A stretch of 64,000 bases of DNA, from assembly GCF_003945325.1 (NCBI RefSeq), contig NZ_AP019307.1:124001-188000 (forward strand), read 5' to 3'. A model generated the notes under the pieces. It ran no database searches and was not told where the DNA came from. It saw nothing but the letters and a program-made list of their open reading frames with translations. The stretch is from Nocardioides baekrokdamisoli. GTDB taxonomy: Bacteria; Actinomycetota; Actinomycetes; Propionibacteriales; Nocardioidaceae. A program made the translations under genes and the position numbers. Below are positions 8,910-18,095 of the stretch, piece after piece (within the stretch, counting starts at the first letter, position 1; each line of letters opens with the position of its first letter).

Positions 8910-9620
8910 TCACAGGGTGGGCGTGAGCAGGTGTACGCCACGCTTTGGTTCTGGCTTCGCTTCGTAGTCCGGCGTCGACACGTACGGCTCCCAGGCGAGG
9001 TACGCGCGGAACTCGCGCTCCAGGACCGGAGCGATCTCGGCGACGGTGACATCGCGTCCGAGCTCGCGGGACAGCGAGGTCACCCCGGCGTCGGCGATGC
9101 CGCAGGGCACGAAGCGGTCGTACCAACTCATGTCGACATCACCGTTGATGGCGATCCCGTGCATCGTGACGCCACGGCTGACGCGGAGCCCGATGGCAGC
9201 GATCTTCCGCTCGCCGGCCTCATCCTTGACCCACACACCGGACCGGCCGGGGATCCGCGCAGTCACCACGCCGAACCCGGTGCAGGTGGAGATCAGGGCC
9301 TCCTCGAGGCGGCGTACGAAGTCCACGACCAGGACGTGCGAGGGGAGTCGGACGATCGGGTATGCCACCAGCTGGCCGGGGCCGTGGAAGGTGATCTTGC
9401 CGCCGCGGTCGACGTCGATCACCGGAGCGCCACCCGAATCCGACGGCCGCTCCCAGGGGTCGGTCCGCTTCCCGGCGGTGTACGTGGGCGGGTGCTCCAG
9501 AAGCAGCACCGTGTCCGGGCGTACGCCCTCGACGACCTCGCTGTGGATGGCGCGCTGGAGGTCCCAGGCCGCCAGGTAGTCCAGCGTGCCCAGGGCCTCG
9601 AATCGCAGCTCAGACGTCAC
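8910..9620 (-). CDS. lipB: Octanoyl-[ACP]:protein N-octanoyltransferase
   Basis: Transfers octanoyl groups from acyl carrier protein to lipoyl-domain lysines, the step before LipA. 236 residues. The conserved [17 protein letters not shown] block (73-89), catalytic Lys139 in ERKIAAIG and catalytic Cys173 in RFVPCGI are all present. It starts 20 bases after the E2 stop and precedes lipA, so octanoylation, sulfur insertion and the acceptor protein are encoded together. The GTG start has no clear ribosome site, consistent with translation coupled to the E2 gene. Confidence 0.97.
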   Translation of the reverse strand: MTSELRFEALGTLDYLAAWDLQRAIHSEVVEGVRPDTVLLLEHPPTYTAGKRTDPWERPSDSGGAPVIDVDRGGKITFHGPGQLVAYPIVRLPSHVLVVDFVRRLEEALISTCTGFGVVTARIPGRSGVWVKDEAGERKIAAIGLRVSRGVTMHGIAINGDVDMSWYDRFVPCGIADAGVTSLSRELGRDVTVAEIAPVLEREFRAYLAWEPYVSTPDYEAKPEPKRGVHLLTPTL

Positions 9621-9640
9621 GGCACCGATGCTTCGACATC

Positions 9641-11401
9641 TCAGACGTCGAAGTTCCCGCTCTCGAGCCGGTCCTGTACGTCCACCAGGAAGCGACCGGC
9701 ATCGGCGCCGTCGATCAGGCGGTGGTCGTAGGTGAGGGCCAGGTAGACCATGTGGCGGATCCCGACGGTGTCGCCGAGGACCGGGTCGGTGAGGACGACT
9801 GGACGCTTCACCACGACGCCGGCGCCGAGGATGGCAGCCTGCGGGGTGTTGATGATCGGCGTCTCGAACAGGGCACCGGTCGACCCGGTGTTCGTGAGGG
9901 TGAAGGTGCCGCCGGACAGTTCGTCCGGGCTGATCGTGAGCGAGCGGCTGCGAGCAGCCACGTCGGCGATCTTCTTCGCCAGACCACTGACCGAGAGGTC
10001 TCCGGCGTCCTTGATCACCGGGCTGATCTGGCCGGCCTCGGTGTCGACCGTGATCGAGAGGTTCTCGCGGTCGTAGTAGTTGATCTCGCCCTTGGCCAGG
10101 TCGATCCCAGCGTTGAGTTTCGGGTGCACTCGAAGCGAGTCCACGACGGCCTTGGCGAAGAACGCCGTGTAGGTGAGCTTGACGCCTTCGCGAGCCTCGA
10201 AGTCGGCGTGACGAGCCTCGCGGATCTTCGCGATCGACGTGACGTCTACCTCGACGACCTGGGTGACCTGGGCCGCGGTCTGCAGCGAGGTGACCATCTG
10301 GTTGGCGATGATCGTACGCAGGCGGCTCATCGGCTCCGTCTTGCCGCGCAGCGGCGACGGCGCCTCAACGGCCGCCGGTGCCGGGTCTGCGGCCGGCGTG
10401 CCGGCTGGGGCGCTCTTGGCGGCAGCCGCGGCCAGCACGTCTTCCTTCCGGATACGTCCACCAACGCCTGAGCCGGTCACGGTCGCCAGGTCGACACCGT
10501 TGTCGGCGGCCACCTTGCGTACCAGCGGAGTGACGTACGAGCTGGCGCCGGTGCTCGGGGCGATCGGCGCAGCAGGTGCCACCGGAGCTGCAGCCGCGGG
10601 GGCGGCTGGCGCCTCGACAACCGGAGCGGGCGCGACCGGGGCTGGCGCAACAGGAGAAGCGATGGTCGCGTCGGTCGCGGCAGCGGCGATGGCAGCAGGC
10701 TCGGGGTCAGGGGTCACGACGGGTGCGGCAGACGCACCGGCAGCGCCGATGACTGCCAGAACCGCACCGACCTCGACCGTCTCGTCCTCGGCGACCTTCT
10801 GGGCCAGCAGCGTGCCGGCCATGGGCGAAGGGATCTCGGTGTCGACCTTGTCGGTGGAGATCTCCAGCAGACCCTCGTCGACCGCGACGGTGTCGCCGAC
10901 GGCCTTGAGCCAGCGCATGACGGTGCCTTCGGTCACGGACTCGCCCAGCGCCGGGAGTACGACCTCGGTGCCGCCTGCCGTCGGGGTGTTGTCGGCGGTG
11001 GCCTCCGGCTGAGCCGGAGCAGCAACCGGGGTCGGCGCCGCCGCGACAGGGACCGGGGTTGGGACCGGGGTTGGGGCAGGGGCAACAGGAGCGGGGGGCG
11101 CCGCAGCCGGGGCAGGCGCAGCCGGCGCCTCGGCCACCGAAGCAGCGGCGACAGGAGCGTCACCGGCGGCACCGATCACCACCAGGGGCGCACCGATCTC
11201 GATGGTGTCGTCCTCCTGAGCCTTGATCTCCAGGATGATGCCGGCCACCGGCGACGGGATCTCGGTGTCGACCTTGTCGGTGGAGATCTCGACCAGCGGC
11301 TCGTCCACAGCGACGGTGTCGCCCACGTTCTTCAGCCAGCGGGTGATGGTGCCTTCGGTGACGGACTCGCCCAGTGCCGGAAGGGTGACTTCGGTGGCCA
11401 T
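9641..11401 (-). CDS. sucB: Dihydrolipoamide acyltransferase (E2) with two lipoyl domains
   Basis: Core subunit of a 2-oxoacid dehydrogenase complex (oxoglutarate or pyruvate). 586 residues: lipoyl domain 1 with Lys43 in [11 protein letters not shown], an Ala/Pro hinge, lipoyl domain 2 with Lys185 in the same motif, a second hinge, the E3-binding domain (about 287-325, [20 protein letters not shown]) and the CoA-acyltransferase domain ending in HRLIDG (560-565, His560 and Asp564). The ATG is set by GAAAGG about six bases upstream. Actinobacterial E2 of this type (DlaT/SucB) is shared by more than one complex, so the substrate is not decided here; no E1 or E3 gene is in the window. lipB and lipA follow directly. 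Confidence 0.93.
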   Translation of the reverse strand: MATEVTLPALGESVTEGTITRWLKNVGDTVAVDEPLVEISTDKVDTEIPSPVAGIILEIKAQEDDTIEIGAPLVVIGAAGDAPVAAASVAEAPAAPAPAAAPPAPVAPAPTPVPTPVPVAAAPTPVAAPAQPEATADNTPTAGGTEVVLPALGESVTEGTVMRWLKAVGDTVAVDEGLLEISTDKVDTEIPSPMAGTLLAQKVAEDETVEVGAVLAVIGAAGASAAPVVTPDPEPAAIAAAATDATIASPVAPAPVAPAPVVEAPAAPAAAAPVAPAAPIAPSTGASSYVTPLVRKVAADNGVDLATVTGSGVGGRIRKEDVLAAAAAKSAPAGTPAADPAPAAVEAPSPLRGKTEPMSRLRTIIANQMVTSLQTAAQVTQVVEVDVTSIAKIREARHADFEAREGVKLTYTAFFAKAVVDSLRVHPKLNAGIDLAKGEINYYDRENLSITVDTEAGQISPVIKDAGDLSVSGLAKKIADVAARSRSLTISPDELSGGTFTLTNTGSTGALFETPIINTPQAAILGAGVVVKRPVVLTDPVLGDTVGIRHMVYLALTYDHRLIDGADAGRFLVDVQDRLESGNFDV

Positions 11402-11517
11402 GAAGAACCTTTCAAATACGTTCGTCGCTGCACCTGTTGTAGCGGAATTCGTGATGCTCCAAAAGGCGATGTGCTCATCCTTGCACCACAGGTGACACAG
11501 CGGCGCAGGACTCCCAC

Positions 11518-12999
11518 CTATTCCGCGGCGGCAAGCCCGCGGGCGTACGCGATCAGGGTGGCGACGGCCGCACCGGTGCCGCCGGCACTGACGGCGCCGT
11601 ACGCTCCGCCGGCATTCCAGGAGGAGCCGGCAATGTCGAGGTGGGCCCATGTGTGGCCGCCGACGAACTCGCGCAGGAAGGCCGCGGCATACAGTCCGCC
11701 ACCCCAGCCGATGCCGTCGACCTGGAGCAGGTCGGCGACGGTCGACTTGTGGACTCGATCGACGATCGCGTCGGGGATCGGCATCGGCCACAGTGCCTCA
11801 CCGGCGCCCGCCCCCGCCTCGACGAGCGCGTCCACGAGTTCGGCGGATCCCATCGCACCGGTGATCCGGTCGCCGAGGGCGCTCACCATCGCGCCGGTCA
11901 GTGTCGCGACATCGATGACGACGTCCGGTCCACTCTCGACCGCCCGGCCGAGCGCGTCGGCCAGCAGCAGTCGACCCTCCGCGTCGGTGTCCAGGATCTC
12001 GACGGTGGTGCCGTCGTACTGGGTGATGACGTCACCCGGTCGCATCGAGGTGGCGGAGATCGCGTTCTCGGCGATCGGGACGAAGGTGCTGATCGTCAGG
12101 GGCAGGCCCCGGGCGGCGATCGCCAGGGTGGCCTGGACCACGGCTGCCGCACCAGCCATGTCGGACTTCATCGTCTTCATGCTGCTCCCGGGCTTCAGGT
12201 TCAGACCGCCCGAGTCAAAGGTGATGCCCTTGCCCACCAGAGCGAGGTGCGTCGTGGCTCCCTCCGGTGCGTACCGGAGCTCCACCAGCCGCGGCGCGGC
12301 CGGCGAGCTGAGTCCGACGCCGAGGATCCCGCCGGCGCCGATCTTCTCCAGCGCCTTCTCCGCGTACACGTGGGCCGTGACTGACGGCACTGATGCCACG
12401 GCGGCAACGATGGCATCGGCGAAGGCCGGGGGAGTCAGATCGTTGGGCGGTTGGTTCACCCAGTCGCGGGTCGCGGCCACAGCCGCGGCGACAGTTTCGG
12501 CCCACGCGAGGGCCGCCTGGTTCGCCTCGTCCTTGGGGTGCTCTGTCAGCACGGAGATCTGCCCGGGCTTCTCCGGCGCCGGAGCCGATTTGTACGGCGT
12601 GTACGTGTAGCCGCCGAGGATGTGACCTTCCACGATGGCGTTGATCAACGCCGGTGAATCTGCGGGCAGGGCGAGTGCCACTGAGGTCGCATTGGGAACC
12701 GCGCGCGCGGCGACTCCGGCGGCGGCTCGTACGGCGTCCGCGGTGACGGCCGGACCGAGCCCGACGAACACGACCAACGAGGCTGAGACCTCGTCGTTGA
12801 CCGGCACCCGCAGGACCTCCCCGGCCTTGCCGGTGGCTCCGAGTGTGGCCAGAAGTCCACGGAGCCTGCGCCCGTACGCGGTGGCGAGATCCTCTCCGCC
12901 GGGTGCGATCGAGGCGGCGTTGTCGCCTTGGAGCAACCCGATCACCACGGCCTCGGCGCGCGTACGTGCGGGGGAGGCGGAGCGCAACGTGTAACCCAT
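11518..12999 (-). CDS. pepA: Leucyl aminopeptidase (M17)
   Basis: Cytosolic two-metal aminopeptidase. 493 residues, with the M17 catalytic block [16 protein letters not shown] and the signature [14 protein letters not shown] carrying metal and bicarbonate ligands; GYTYTPYKS and [12 protein letters not shown] are also family-typical. The ATG at 12999 (MGYTLRS) is preferred to a longer form because TAGACT on the minus strand ends eight bases upstream and the longer form would run into gcvT. It is divergent from gcvT with 49 bases between starts, and 116 bases upstream of the E2 gene on the same strand. Confidence 0.95.
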   Translation of the reverse strand: MGYTLRSASPARTRAEAVVIGLLQGDNAASIAPGGEDLATAYGRRLRGLLATLGATGKAGEVLRVPVNDEVSASLVVFVGLGPAVTADAVRAAAGVAARAVPNATSVALALPADSPALINAIVEGHILGGYTYTPYKSAPAPEKPGQISVLTEHPKDEANQAALAWAETVAAAVAATRDWVNQPPNDLTPPAFADAIVAAVASVPSVTAHVYAEKALEKIGAGGILGVGLSSPAAPRLVELRYAPEGATTHLALVGKGITFDSGGLNLKPGSSMKTMKSDMAGAAAVVQATLAIAARGLPLTISTFVPIAENAISATSMRPGDVITQYDGTTVEILDTDAEGRLLLADALGRAVESGPDVVIDVATLTGAMVSALGDRITGAMGSAELVDALVEAGAGAGEALWPMPIPDAIVDRVHKSTVADLLQVDGIGWGGGLYAAAFLREFVGGHTWAHLDIAGSSWNAGGAYGAVSAGGTGAAVATLIAYARGLAAAE

Positions 13000-13007
13000 G
13001 CCCGGTG

Positions 13008-13042
13008 AGTCTAGGTGTGGCCCGGTGAGCCGCCGATAGGGT
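13008..13042. promoter_or_regulatory. Divergent -10 boxes for pepA and gcvT
   Basis: Minus-strand TAGACT (13008-13013) lies eight bases before pepA. Plus-strand TAGGGT (13037-13042) lies six bases before gcvT. Both messages would be leaderless or nearly so, and the two promoters share a 49-bp intergenic space. Confidence 0.6.
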
Positions 13043-13048
13043 CGGGGT

Positions 13049-14140
13049 ATGGCTGATCTGCTCACGTCCCCGCTCCATGATCGTCACGTCGCGCTCGGCG
13101 CGAAGTTCGGCGAATTCGGTGGATGGTCGATGCCGCTGGAATACAGCGGTGTCGTCGCCGAGCACACCGCTGTACGCACCGCGGTCGGGCTGTTCGACGT
13201 GAGCCACCTGGGCAAGGCGACCGTGATCGGTCCGGGTGCAGCCGCGTACGTGAACTCGGTGCTCACCAACGACCTCGCCCGCATCGGTCCCGGCCAGGCT
13301 CAGTACACGCTGATCTGCGATGACGCGACGGGCGGTGTGGTCGACGACCTGATCCAGTACTACCGCGCCGACGACGACATCTTCCTGATCCCCAACGCCG
13401 GCAACACCACGGAGGTCGTACGCCGCCTCGCCGAGGCCGCTCCCGAGGGCATCGCGGTCACCAACCGTCACCGCGACTACGTCGTACTCGCCGTCCAGGG
13501 CCCGAAGTCGTCCGAGGTTGTGGAGGCGCTCGGTTTCCCGACCGACCACGAGTACATGAGCTTCGCCGTAGCGGCGTACGAGGGCGCTGAGGTGATCATC
13601 TGTCGCACCGGCTACAGCGGCGAGCGGGGCTTTGAACTGGTGGCGCCCAACGACGTGGCCCAGCAGTTGTGGGATGCGATCCTCGACGCGGGTGCCGACC
13701 ACGGCATCCTGCCGATCGGGCTCGGCGCCCGCGACACCCTGCGTACGGAAATGGGCTACCCCCTCCACGGTCAGGACATCTCGCCGACCATCAACCCGCT
13801 CGAGGGCGGCGCCGGGTGGGCCGTGTCCTTCAAGAAGCCTGCCTTCTGGGGGCGGGACGTGCTGCTCGCGGTGAAGGAGGCTGGCCCGAAGCGGACACTG
13901 CGCGCGATCAAGCAGATCGACCGGGCGATCCCGCGCGGACACATGTCCGTGCTCCACAACGGTGAGGTTGTCGGCGAGGTCACCTCGGGCACCTTCAGCC
14001 CGAGCCTGAAGCAGGGCATCGGTCTCGCGCTGATCTCGACCGAGGTACCGGCCGACGCCACGGTCACCCTCGACGTACGCGGCAAACAGGCGGCGTTCGA
14101 GCAGGTCAAGGCCCCCTTCGTCGAATCGCACGTCCGATGA
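13049..14140 (+). CDS. gcvT: Aminomethyltransferase, glycine cleavage T protein
   Basis: Transfers the aminomethyl carbon of glycine from lipoyl-GcvH to tetrahydrofolate, releasing ammonia. 363 residues. The N-terminal MADLLTSPLHDRHVALGAKFGEFGGWSMP and VGLFDVSHLGK motifs and the folate site RTGYSGERGFEL are all typical. It starts with ATG six bases after TAGGGT (leaderless). It lies near lipA/lipB, whose lipoylation GcvH needs, although gcvH and gcvP are not in the window. The stop overlaps the next start (ATGA). Confidence 0.97.
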   Translation: MADLLTSPLHDRHVALGAKFGEFGGWSMPLEYSGVVAEHTAVRTAVGLFDVSHLGKATVIGPGAAAYVNSVLTNDLARIGPGQAQYTLICDDATGGVVDDLIQYYRADDDIFLIPNAGNTTEVVRRLAEAAPEGIAVTNRHRDYVVLAVQGPKSSEVVEALGFPTDHEYMSFAVAAYEGAEVIICRTGYSGERGFELVAPNDVAQQLWDAILDAGADHGILPIGLGARDTLRTEMGYPLHGQDISPTINPLEGGAGWAVSFKKPAFWGRDVLLAVKEAGPKRTLRAIKQIDRAIPRGHMSVLHNGEVVGEVTSGTFSPSLKQGIGLALISTEVPADATVTLDVRGKQAAFEQVKAPFVESHVR

Positions 14141-14358
14141 GCCTGCCGACCGACGGTTTCGGCGCCTGGCGCTGGGTACTGCACGCCGAGGACGGATCGG
14201 ACGTACGCGTTGACGGATACGACGACACGTTCGCCAGCCAGTCTGACGCCGAGTCGTGGATCGGTGAGGTCTACCCGGACCTGCTCGATCACGGCGTCGT
14301 GGCCGGCACGCTGGTCGAGGGTGACCGTGAGGCCTACCGAATGAGTCTCGAGGCCTGA
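14137..14358 (+). CDS. Small conserved protein of unknown function (73 aa)
   Basis: Acidic 73-residue protein beginning MSLPTDGFGAWRWVLHAEDG, with no cysteine, membrane segment or recognised motif. It starts within the gcvT stop (ATGA overlap), so it is very likely translated from the gcvT message. Proteins with this WRW...SQSDAESWIGE pattern occur as small actinobacterial hypotheticals. Function unknown. Confidence 0.75.
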   Translation: MSLPTDGFGAWRWVLHAEDGSDVRVDGYDDTFASQSDAESWIGEVYPDLLDHGVVAGTLVEGDREAYRMSLEA

Positions 14359-14375
14359 TGAGTGAGGGGTGAGGA

Positions 14376-15215
14376 GTGAGGTCGAGCGCCTCGCGGGCGT
14401 TTCGTCAGGTCGACGTTTTCAGCGCCGAGCCGCTGCTGGGCAATCCCGTCGCCGTCGTGCACGACGCTGATGACCTGACAGATGAACAGATGGGCGCGTT
14501 CGCGCGCTGGACGAACCTGTCCGAAACGACCTTCCTGCTCCGCCCCAGCGACCCGGCGGCTGACTACCGGCTCCGGATCTTTACTCCCGGCGGCGAGTTG
14601 CCGTTCGCCGGTCATCCCACGCTCGGCAGCGCGCACGCCTGGCTCGAGGCCGGGGGAGTCGCGCGCGGCGAGGCTCTGGTGCAGGAATGCGCCGTCGGTC
14701 TGGTGACCTTGCGGCGTGCGCCGCGGTTGGCATTCCAGGCGCCCCCTCTGCAGCGGTTCGGGCCTCCCACGCCCGCTGAACGGGCTCAGGTCGCCGCCGC
14801 CCTGGGCATCCATGACTCCGCGATCCTCGACATCTCCTGGATCGTCAACGGACCCCGATGGATCGCCGCCGAGCTGGCGACGGTTGATGAGGTCCTGGCG
14901 CTCACGCCGGACGCGTCGAAATTCGTCGACATGGAGATCGCCGCATTTGCCCGGTATCCGGTAGGAGGCGATTGCGCGATCGAGGTCCGAGCCTTCCCGG
15001 TGCCTCTCGGGATTTCCGAGGATCCGGTCACCGGGTCGCTGAACGCCGGCCTCGGACAGTGGCTCGCTGGGTCCGGCCTCCCGAGTCAGTACGTGGCGAG
15101 CCAGGGGACGGTGCTTCAGCGCCGCGGGCGCGTACACATCGCCAAGGAGTCTGACGGGACCGTCTGGGTCGGCGGGGACACGGGTACGACCTTGGTCGGC
15201 ACGGCGACCTTCTGA
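14376..15215 (+). CDS. PhzF-family epimerase/isomerase
   Basis: 279 residues of the PhzF/diaminopimelate-epimerase fold. The N-terminal FRQVDVFSAEPLLGNPVAVV, the acid-base Glu50 in NLSETTFLL, the block TPGGELPFAGHPTLG and the C-terminal EDPVTGSLNAGLGQWL are all in place, so it is probably active on a small unsaturated or epimerisable acid. The real PhzF of phenazine synthesis sits with other phz genes, and none is here, so the substrate is unknown. The GTG start has GAGGAG just before it. It is 17 bases after the 73-residue protein and probably in the gcvT operon. Confidence 0.9.
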   Translation: MRSSASRAFRQVDVFSAEPLLGNPVAVVHDADDLTDEQMGAFARWTNLSETTFLLRPSDPAADYRLRIFTPGGELPFAGHPTLGSAHAWLEAGGVARGEALVQECAVGLVTLRRAPRLAFQAPPLQRFGPPTPAERAQVAAALGIHDSAILDISWIVNGPRWIAAELATVDEVLALTPDASKFVDMEIAAFARYPVGGDCAIEVRAFPVPLGISEDPVTGSLNAGLGQWLAGSGLPSQYVASQGTVLQRRGRVHIAKESDGTVWVGGDTGTTLVGTATF

Positions 15216-15232
15216 GACGGTACGCCTCTGGA

Positions 15233-15847
15233 TCAGAGCAGACCGGAGACCGAACGCCGGGAGGCGGCCATCCGGCGCGAGATCCCGAAGGCGATGCCTG
15301 CCATCGGGAGGAGGGCCAGCAGGTTCCACCCGAACAGCGAGACGACCTTCTCAGCGGCGTGGGCGACCTGCTCGACGACCTGGATCACCGGGTTCGTGGA
15401 CGGAGTGGGCGCTTGCGGGATCACTGTCGGCTTGGCCGGGGTGGGCGTCGTAATCCTGGCGGCGGCCTTCGTCGGCGCCGGCGTGACGTGTGTCGCCGAA
15501 GTCGTCGGGGGCTTGTGGTGCTGCGGCTTCACCGTCGGCTTGCCGTGGTTGGGCGGTGGGGGCGGCGTCGTGGTGCCCTGCGTCGGAGTGGTGGGCTTGC
15601 CGCCGAGCAGTGTCGAGAGGGTCTTGGGGACGGATCCGACGACCGTCGGGACTGCATGCACCAAGGTCGGCACGCTGGTGATCAGGCCACCGGTCACTCC
15701 GGTGACGATCGGGACGACACAGGTCAGCAGGGTCTGGCACTGGGGCTGCGTAGGTGTCGTGGAGGCAGCCTCAGCGGGGGAGGCAACGCCCGCAAGGGGC
15801 AGGCCGAAGCCGACAACTGCGACGACGATTGCGTGTCGACGTGCCAC
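15233..15847 (-). CDS. Secreted Pro/Thr-rich protein with C-terminal membrane anchor
   Basis: 204 residues. A signal peptide (about 1-30, VARRHAIVVAVVGFGLPLAGVASPAEA), a region with two cysteines (PQCQTLLTCVVP), a long Pro/Thr/Lys linker (about 85-150), then a hydrophobic helix NLLALLPMAGIAFGI followed by a basic tail ISRRMAASRR. This is a cell-envelope stalk architecture without an LPXTG motif. The GTG at 15847 is chosen because GGCGGTGGAAAC precedes it and upstream in-frame residues do not resemble a signal sequence. No family was recognised; a surface or wall-associated role is inferred. Confidence 0.7.
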   Translation of the reverse strand: MARRHAIVVAVVGFGLPLAGVASPAEAASTTPTQPQCQTLLTCVVPIVTGVTGGLITSVPTLVHAVPTVVGSVPKTLSTLLGGKPTTPTQGTTTPPPPPNHGKPTVKPQHHKPPTTSATHVTPAPTKAAARITTPTPAKPTVIPQAPTPSTNPVIQVVEQVAHAAEKVVSLFGWNLLALLPMAGIAFGISRRMAASRRSVSGLL

Positions 15848-16006
15848 GTTTCCACCGCCTTCCGGGGCGCTCGAAGAGCGAGCGTAATCGTTGGGGTCCG
15901 GCTCCGGCCCCACCGAGTGGGCCTAAGGCAGTAGGCACAAGGGACTAGGGAGTCGGTGTTGGACAACACTCCTCAGACCGTCGTCGGAACTGTCCGTGGT
16001 GAGGCA

Positions 16007-16012
16007 TAGGGT
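16007..16012 (+). promoter_or_regulatory. -10 TAGGGT for thyA (leaderless, decides start)
   Basis: TAGGGT is followed by seven bases and the GTG at 16020. The ATG at 16014 would lie only one base after the hexamer and so would be upstream of the expected transcript start. Confidence 0.6.
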
Positions 16013-16019
16013 CATGGAT

Positions 16020-16814
16020 GTGAAGCAGTATCTGGATCTCGTGCAGCGCATTCTCGATGAGGGTGTGGAGAAGACCGACCGGACGGGCACCGGGACGAAG
16101 TCGGTCTTCGGCCATCAGATGCGCTTCGATCTGCGTGAGGGCTTCCCGCTGGTGACCACGAAGAAGGTGCACACGCGGTCGATCTTCGGTGAGTTGTTGT
16201 GGTTCCTCCGTGGTGACACCAATGTGAAGTGGCTCCAGGAGCGCGGCATCACGATCTGGGACGAATGGGCTGACGCGAACGGCGACCTCGGGCCCGTCTA
16301 CGGCTACCAGTGGCGCTCCTGGCCGACCCCGGACGGTCGCCACGTCGACCAGATCGCCGGTGTGATCGACCAGATAAAGGGCAACCCGGACTCCCGACGC
16401 CACATCGTGTCGGCGTGGAACGTCTCGGACATCCCCGACATGGCACTCGCCCCGTGCCACAGCCTGTTCCAGTTCTACGTGGCCGATGGCCGACTGTCCT
16501 GCCAGCTGTATCAACGCTCGGCCGACGTCTTCCTCGGAGTGCCGTTCAACATCGCGTCGTACGCGCTGCTCACCCACATGGTCGCCCAGATCTGCGGCCT
16601 GGAGGTCGGAGACTTCGTGCACACGTTCGGCGACGCGCACCTCTACCTCAACCACCTCGATCAGGCTCGTGAGCAGCTGACGCGGGATCCGCGTCCGCTC
16701 CCGACGCTCATCCTCGACAAGTCCGTCAAGGCGATCGACCAGTTCGAGCTCGAGCACCTCCAGATCGTCGGGTATGACCCGCATCCGGCGATCAAGGCGC
16801 CGATCTCCGTATGA
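16020..16814 (+). CDS. thyA: Thymidylate synthase
   Basis: Methylates dUMP to dTMP using methylene-tetrahydrofolate. With the GTG at 16020 the protein begins MKQYLDLVQ and is 264 residues, exactly the E. coli length and N-terminus; an ATG six bases earlier is possible but falls before the expected transcript start. Catalytic Cys146 is in [13 protein letters not shown], and the dUMP-binding RRHIVSAWN and the folate region [21 protein letters not shown] are present. folA overlaps its stop (ATGA), so the oxidised folate made here is reduced by the next gene product. Confidence 0.97.
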   Translation: MKQYLDLVQRILDEGVEKTDRTGTGTKSVFGHQMRFDLREGFPLVTTKKVHTRSIFGELLWFLRGDTNVKWLQERGITIWDEWADANGDLGPVYGYQWRSWPTPDGRHVDQIAGVIDQIKGNPDSRRHIVSAWNVSDIPDMALAPCHSLFQFYVADGRLSCQLYQRSADVFLGVPFNIASYALLTHMVAQICGLEVGDFVHTFGDAHLYLNHLDQAREQLTRDPRPLPTLILDKSVKAIDQFELEHLQIVGYDPHPAIKAPISV

Positions 16815-17317
16815 CCCGCTTCTCGAAGCGCTGCGTGCTCGTCGCGGCTGTGGCCGAGAACGGCGTCATCGGGAACGGCCCGGACATCCCGTGGAAGATC
16901 GCCGGGGAGCAGGCCGAGTTCAAGGCGCTCACGCTGGGACACATCTTGCTCATGGGTCGCACGACCTTTGAGTCGATCGGGCGGCCTCTGCCCGGGCGTA
17001 CCACCATCGTGCTCACCCGCGATCCCGCCTGGTCCCACGAGGGCGTACTCACGGCGGCGAGCGTCGAGGACGCCCTGGCGATGGCCGACGACCTCCCGGG
17101 CGATCTGATGGTGGCGGGCGGCGCTCAGGTGTACGCCGCAGCGATGCCGTACGCCACAGCGCAGGTGATCTCGCGGGTCCGTCTGAGTCCGGAAGGCGAT
17201 GTTCATTACCCGGCGTACGACGAGGGCGAGTGGACCGTCACCGCGACCGAGTCGCACGAGTTCTACGAGCGGGTGTTCCTGACTCGTGCGCATCTGGCGA
17301 CGGATGTGTCCGACTAG
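16811..17317 (+). CDS. folA: Dihydrofolate reductase
   Basis: Reduces dihydrofolate to tetrahydrofolate with NADPH. 168 residues. [19 protein letters not shown] supplies the folate-binding acid, and the NADPH sites [16 protein letters not shown] and [13 protein letters not shown] follow. Translationally coupled to thyA by a four-base overlap, the standard thyA-folA pair that regenerates folate consumed in dTMP synthesis. Confidence 0.97.
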   Translation: MTRFSKRCVLVAAVAENGVIGNGPDIPWKIAGEQAEFKALTLGHILLMGRTTFESIGRPLPGRTTIVLTRDPAWSHEGVLTAASVEDALAMADDLPGDLMVAGGAQVYAAAMPYATAQVISRVRLSPEGDVHYPAYDEGEWTVTATESHEFYERVFLTRAHLATDVSD

Positions 17318-17346
17318 TTCTTTGGACTGCGTCCGCGGGACCGAAT

Positions 17347-17358
17347 GGTCAATTGACC
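17347..17358. promoter_or_regulatory. Perfect 12-bp palindrome upstream of a secreted-protein gene
   Basis: GGTCAATTGACC, 71 bases before the GTG at 17429. It is an AT-centred palindrome in otherwise GC-rich sequence, in position to be an operator. No regulator is assigned. Confidence 0.4.
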
Positions 17359-17428
17359 CCATTGGTCACTGTCACCACACTGTTCACACGCCGCCCGCCC
17401 GGACGGTGAACACAATGGGGGAACATCT

Positions 17429-18028
17429 GTGGCGAATCGAATCGTTCGTGCGGCAGGCGCCACGGCGCTGGTCACGAGCCTCGCGATGGGCATCATGCCG
17501 TCGGCGAGCGCAGGTACGCCCTTCACCTACGCCGCCGGGGCGTCCGCAGGACGAGCCCCGACCGCATCGACGGTCGCGTCGCACCTCCAGGGCGCGGCGC
17601 CCGGACACGCCCGGATCACGGGAGTGAGGATTCGCCGGGACTCGACGTACGTCTACATCCAGATCGCCGTCGTCAAGGTCATCCGTGCGCGCAGCGACGG
17701 GACGTGGGTCGCGGAATCCGACGCCGGACTGCAGTTCTCGACGCCGAGGACCATGAACCTGGCGTCAGCCCAGGTCGGGACCGAGGGTCCGTCAGGGACG
17801 ATCGCATGTGGGACACGGGTCGCGAAGGTGGCGACGGTCAACTACGCGGCCAACACCTACGACTTCAAGATCCCGTCCGTCTTGTTCGGCAAGTGTGGAG
17901 CTGCCCGAGGGACGCCCATCACGGTGGTCGCGGACTCCGAGCTGTGGGGCTACCAGTCGTCCTCGCCGTACCAGTACGGCGTGTGGACCTCGACGGCCAG
18001 CAGCGGGAACTACGTCTTCCGTTACTGA
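17429..18028 (+). CDS. Secreted protein of unknown function
   Basis: 199 residues with a clear signal peptide (1-28, MANRIVRAAGATALVTSLAMGIMPSASA-G). The mature part is polar and predicted beta-rich (ITGVRIRRDSTYVYIQIAVVKV, AKVATVNYAANTYDFKIPSVLFG). It has two cysteines (about 127 and 153) in the exported part that could form a disulfide, and it ends in aromatic-rich SSGNYVFRY. GTG start with GGGGGA upstream. It interrupts the usual thyA-folA-dapA run, has its own palindromic upstream site and is followed by a hairpin, so it looks like a separate transcription unit. No family recognised. Confidence 0.75.
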   Translation: MANRIVRAAGATALVTSLAMGIMPSASAGTPFTYAAGASAGRAPTASTVASHLQGAAPGHARITGVRIRRDSTYVYIQIAVVKVIRARSDGTWVAESDAGLQFSTPRTMNLASAQVGTEGPSGTIACGTRVAKVATVNYAANTYDFKIPSVLFGKCGAARGTPITVVADSELWGYQSSSPYQYGVWTSTASSGNYVFRY

Positions 18029-18043
18029 GCGCTCGGCGTCCGG

Positions 18044-18067
18044 ACGGTCGCGCATCCTTTCGACCGT
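18044..18067 (+). terminator. Hairpin after the secreted-protein gene
   Basis: Stem ACGGTCG / CGACCGT with a ten-base loop, 15 bases after the stop and just before the dapA promoter. Confidence 0.55.
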
Positions 18068-18083
18068 CGCGCACGGCAACCGA

Positions 18084-18089
18084 TAGCCT
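18084..18089 (+). promoter_or_regulatory. -10 TAGCCT for dapA (leaderless)
   Basis: TAGCCT ends six bases before the dapA GTG. Confidence 0.65.
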
Positions 18090-18095
18090 GAACCG

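Noticed and set aside
11402..11791. N-terminal extension of the E2 chain to a longer frame
   Set aside because: It runs into pepA coding sequence and has no lipoyl features; the ATG at 11401 has a ribosome site and the family N-terminus.
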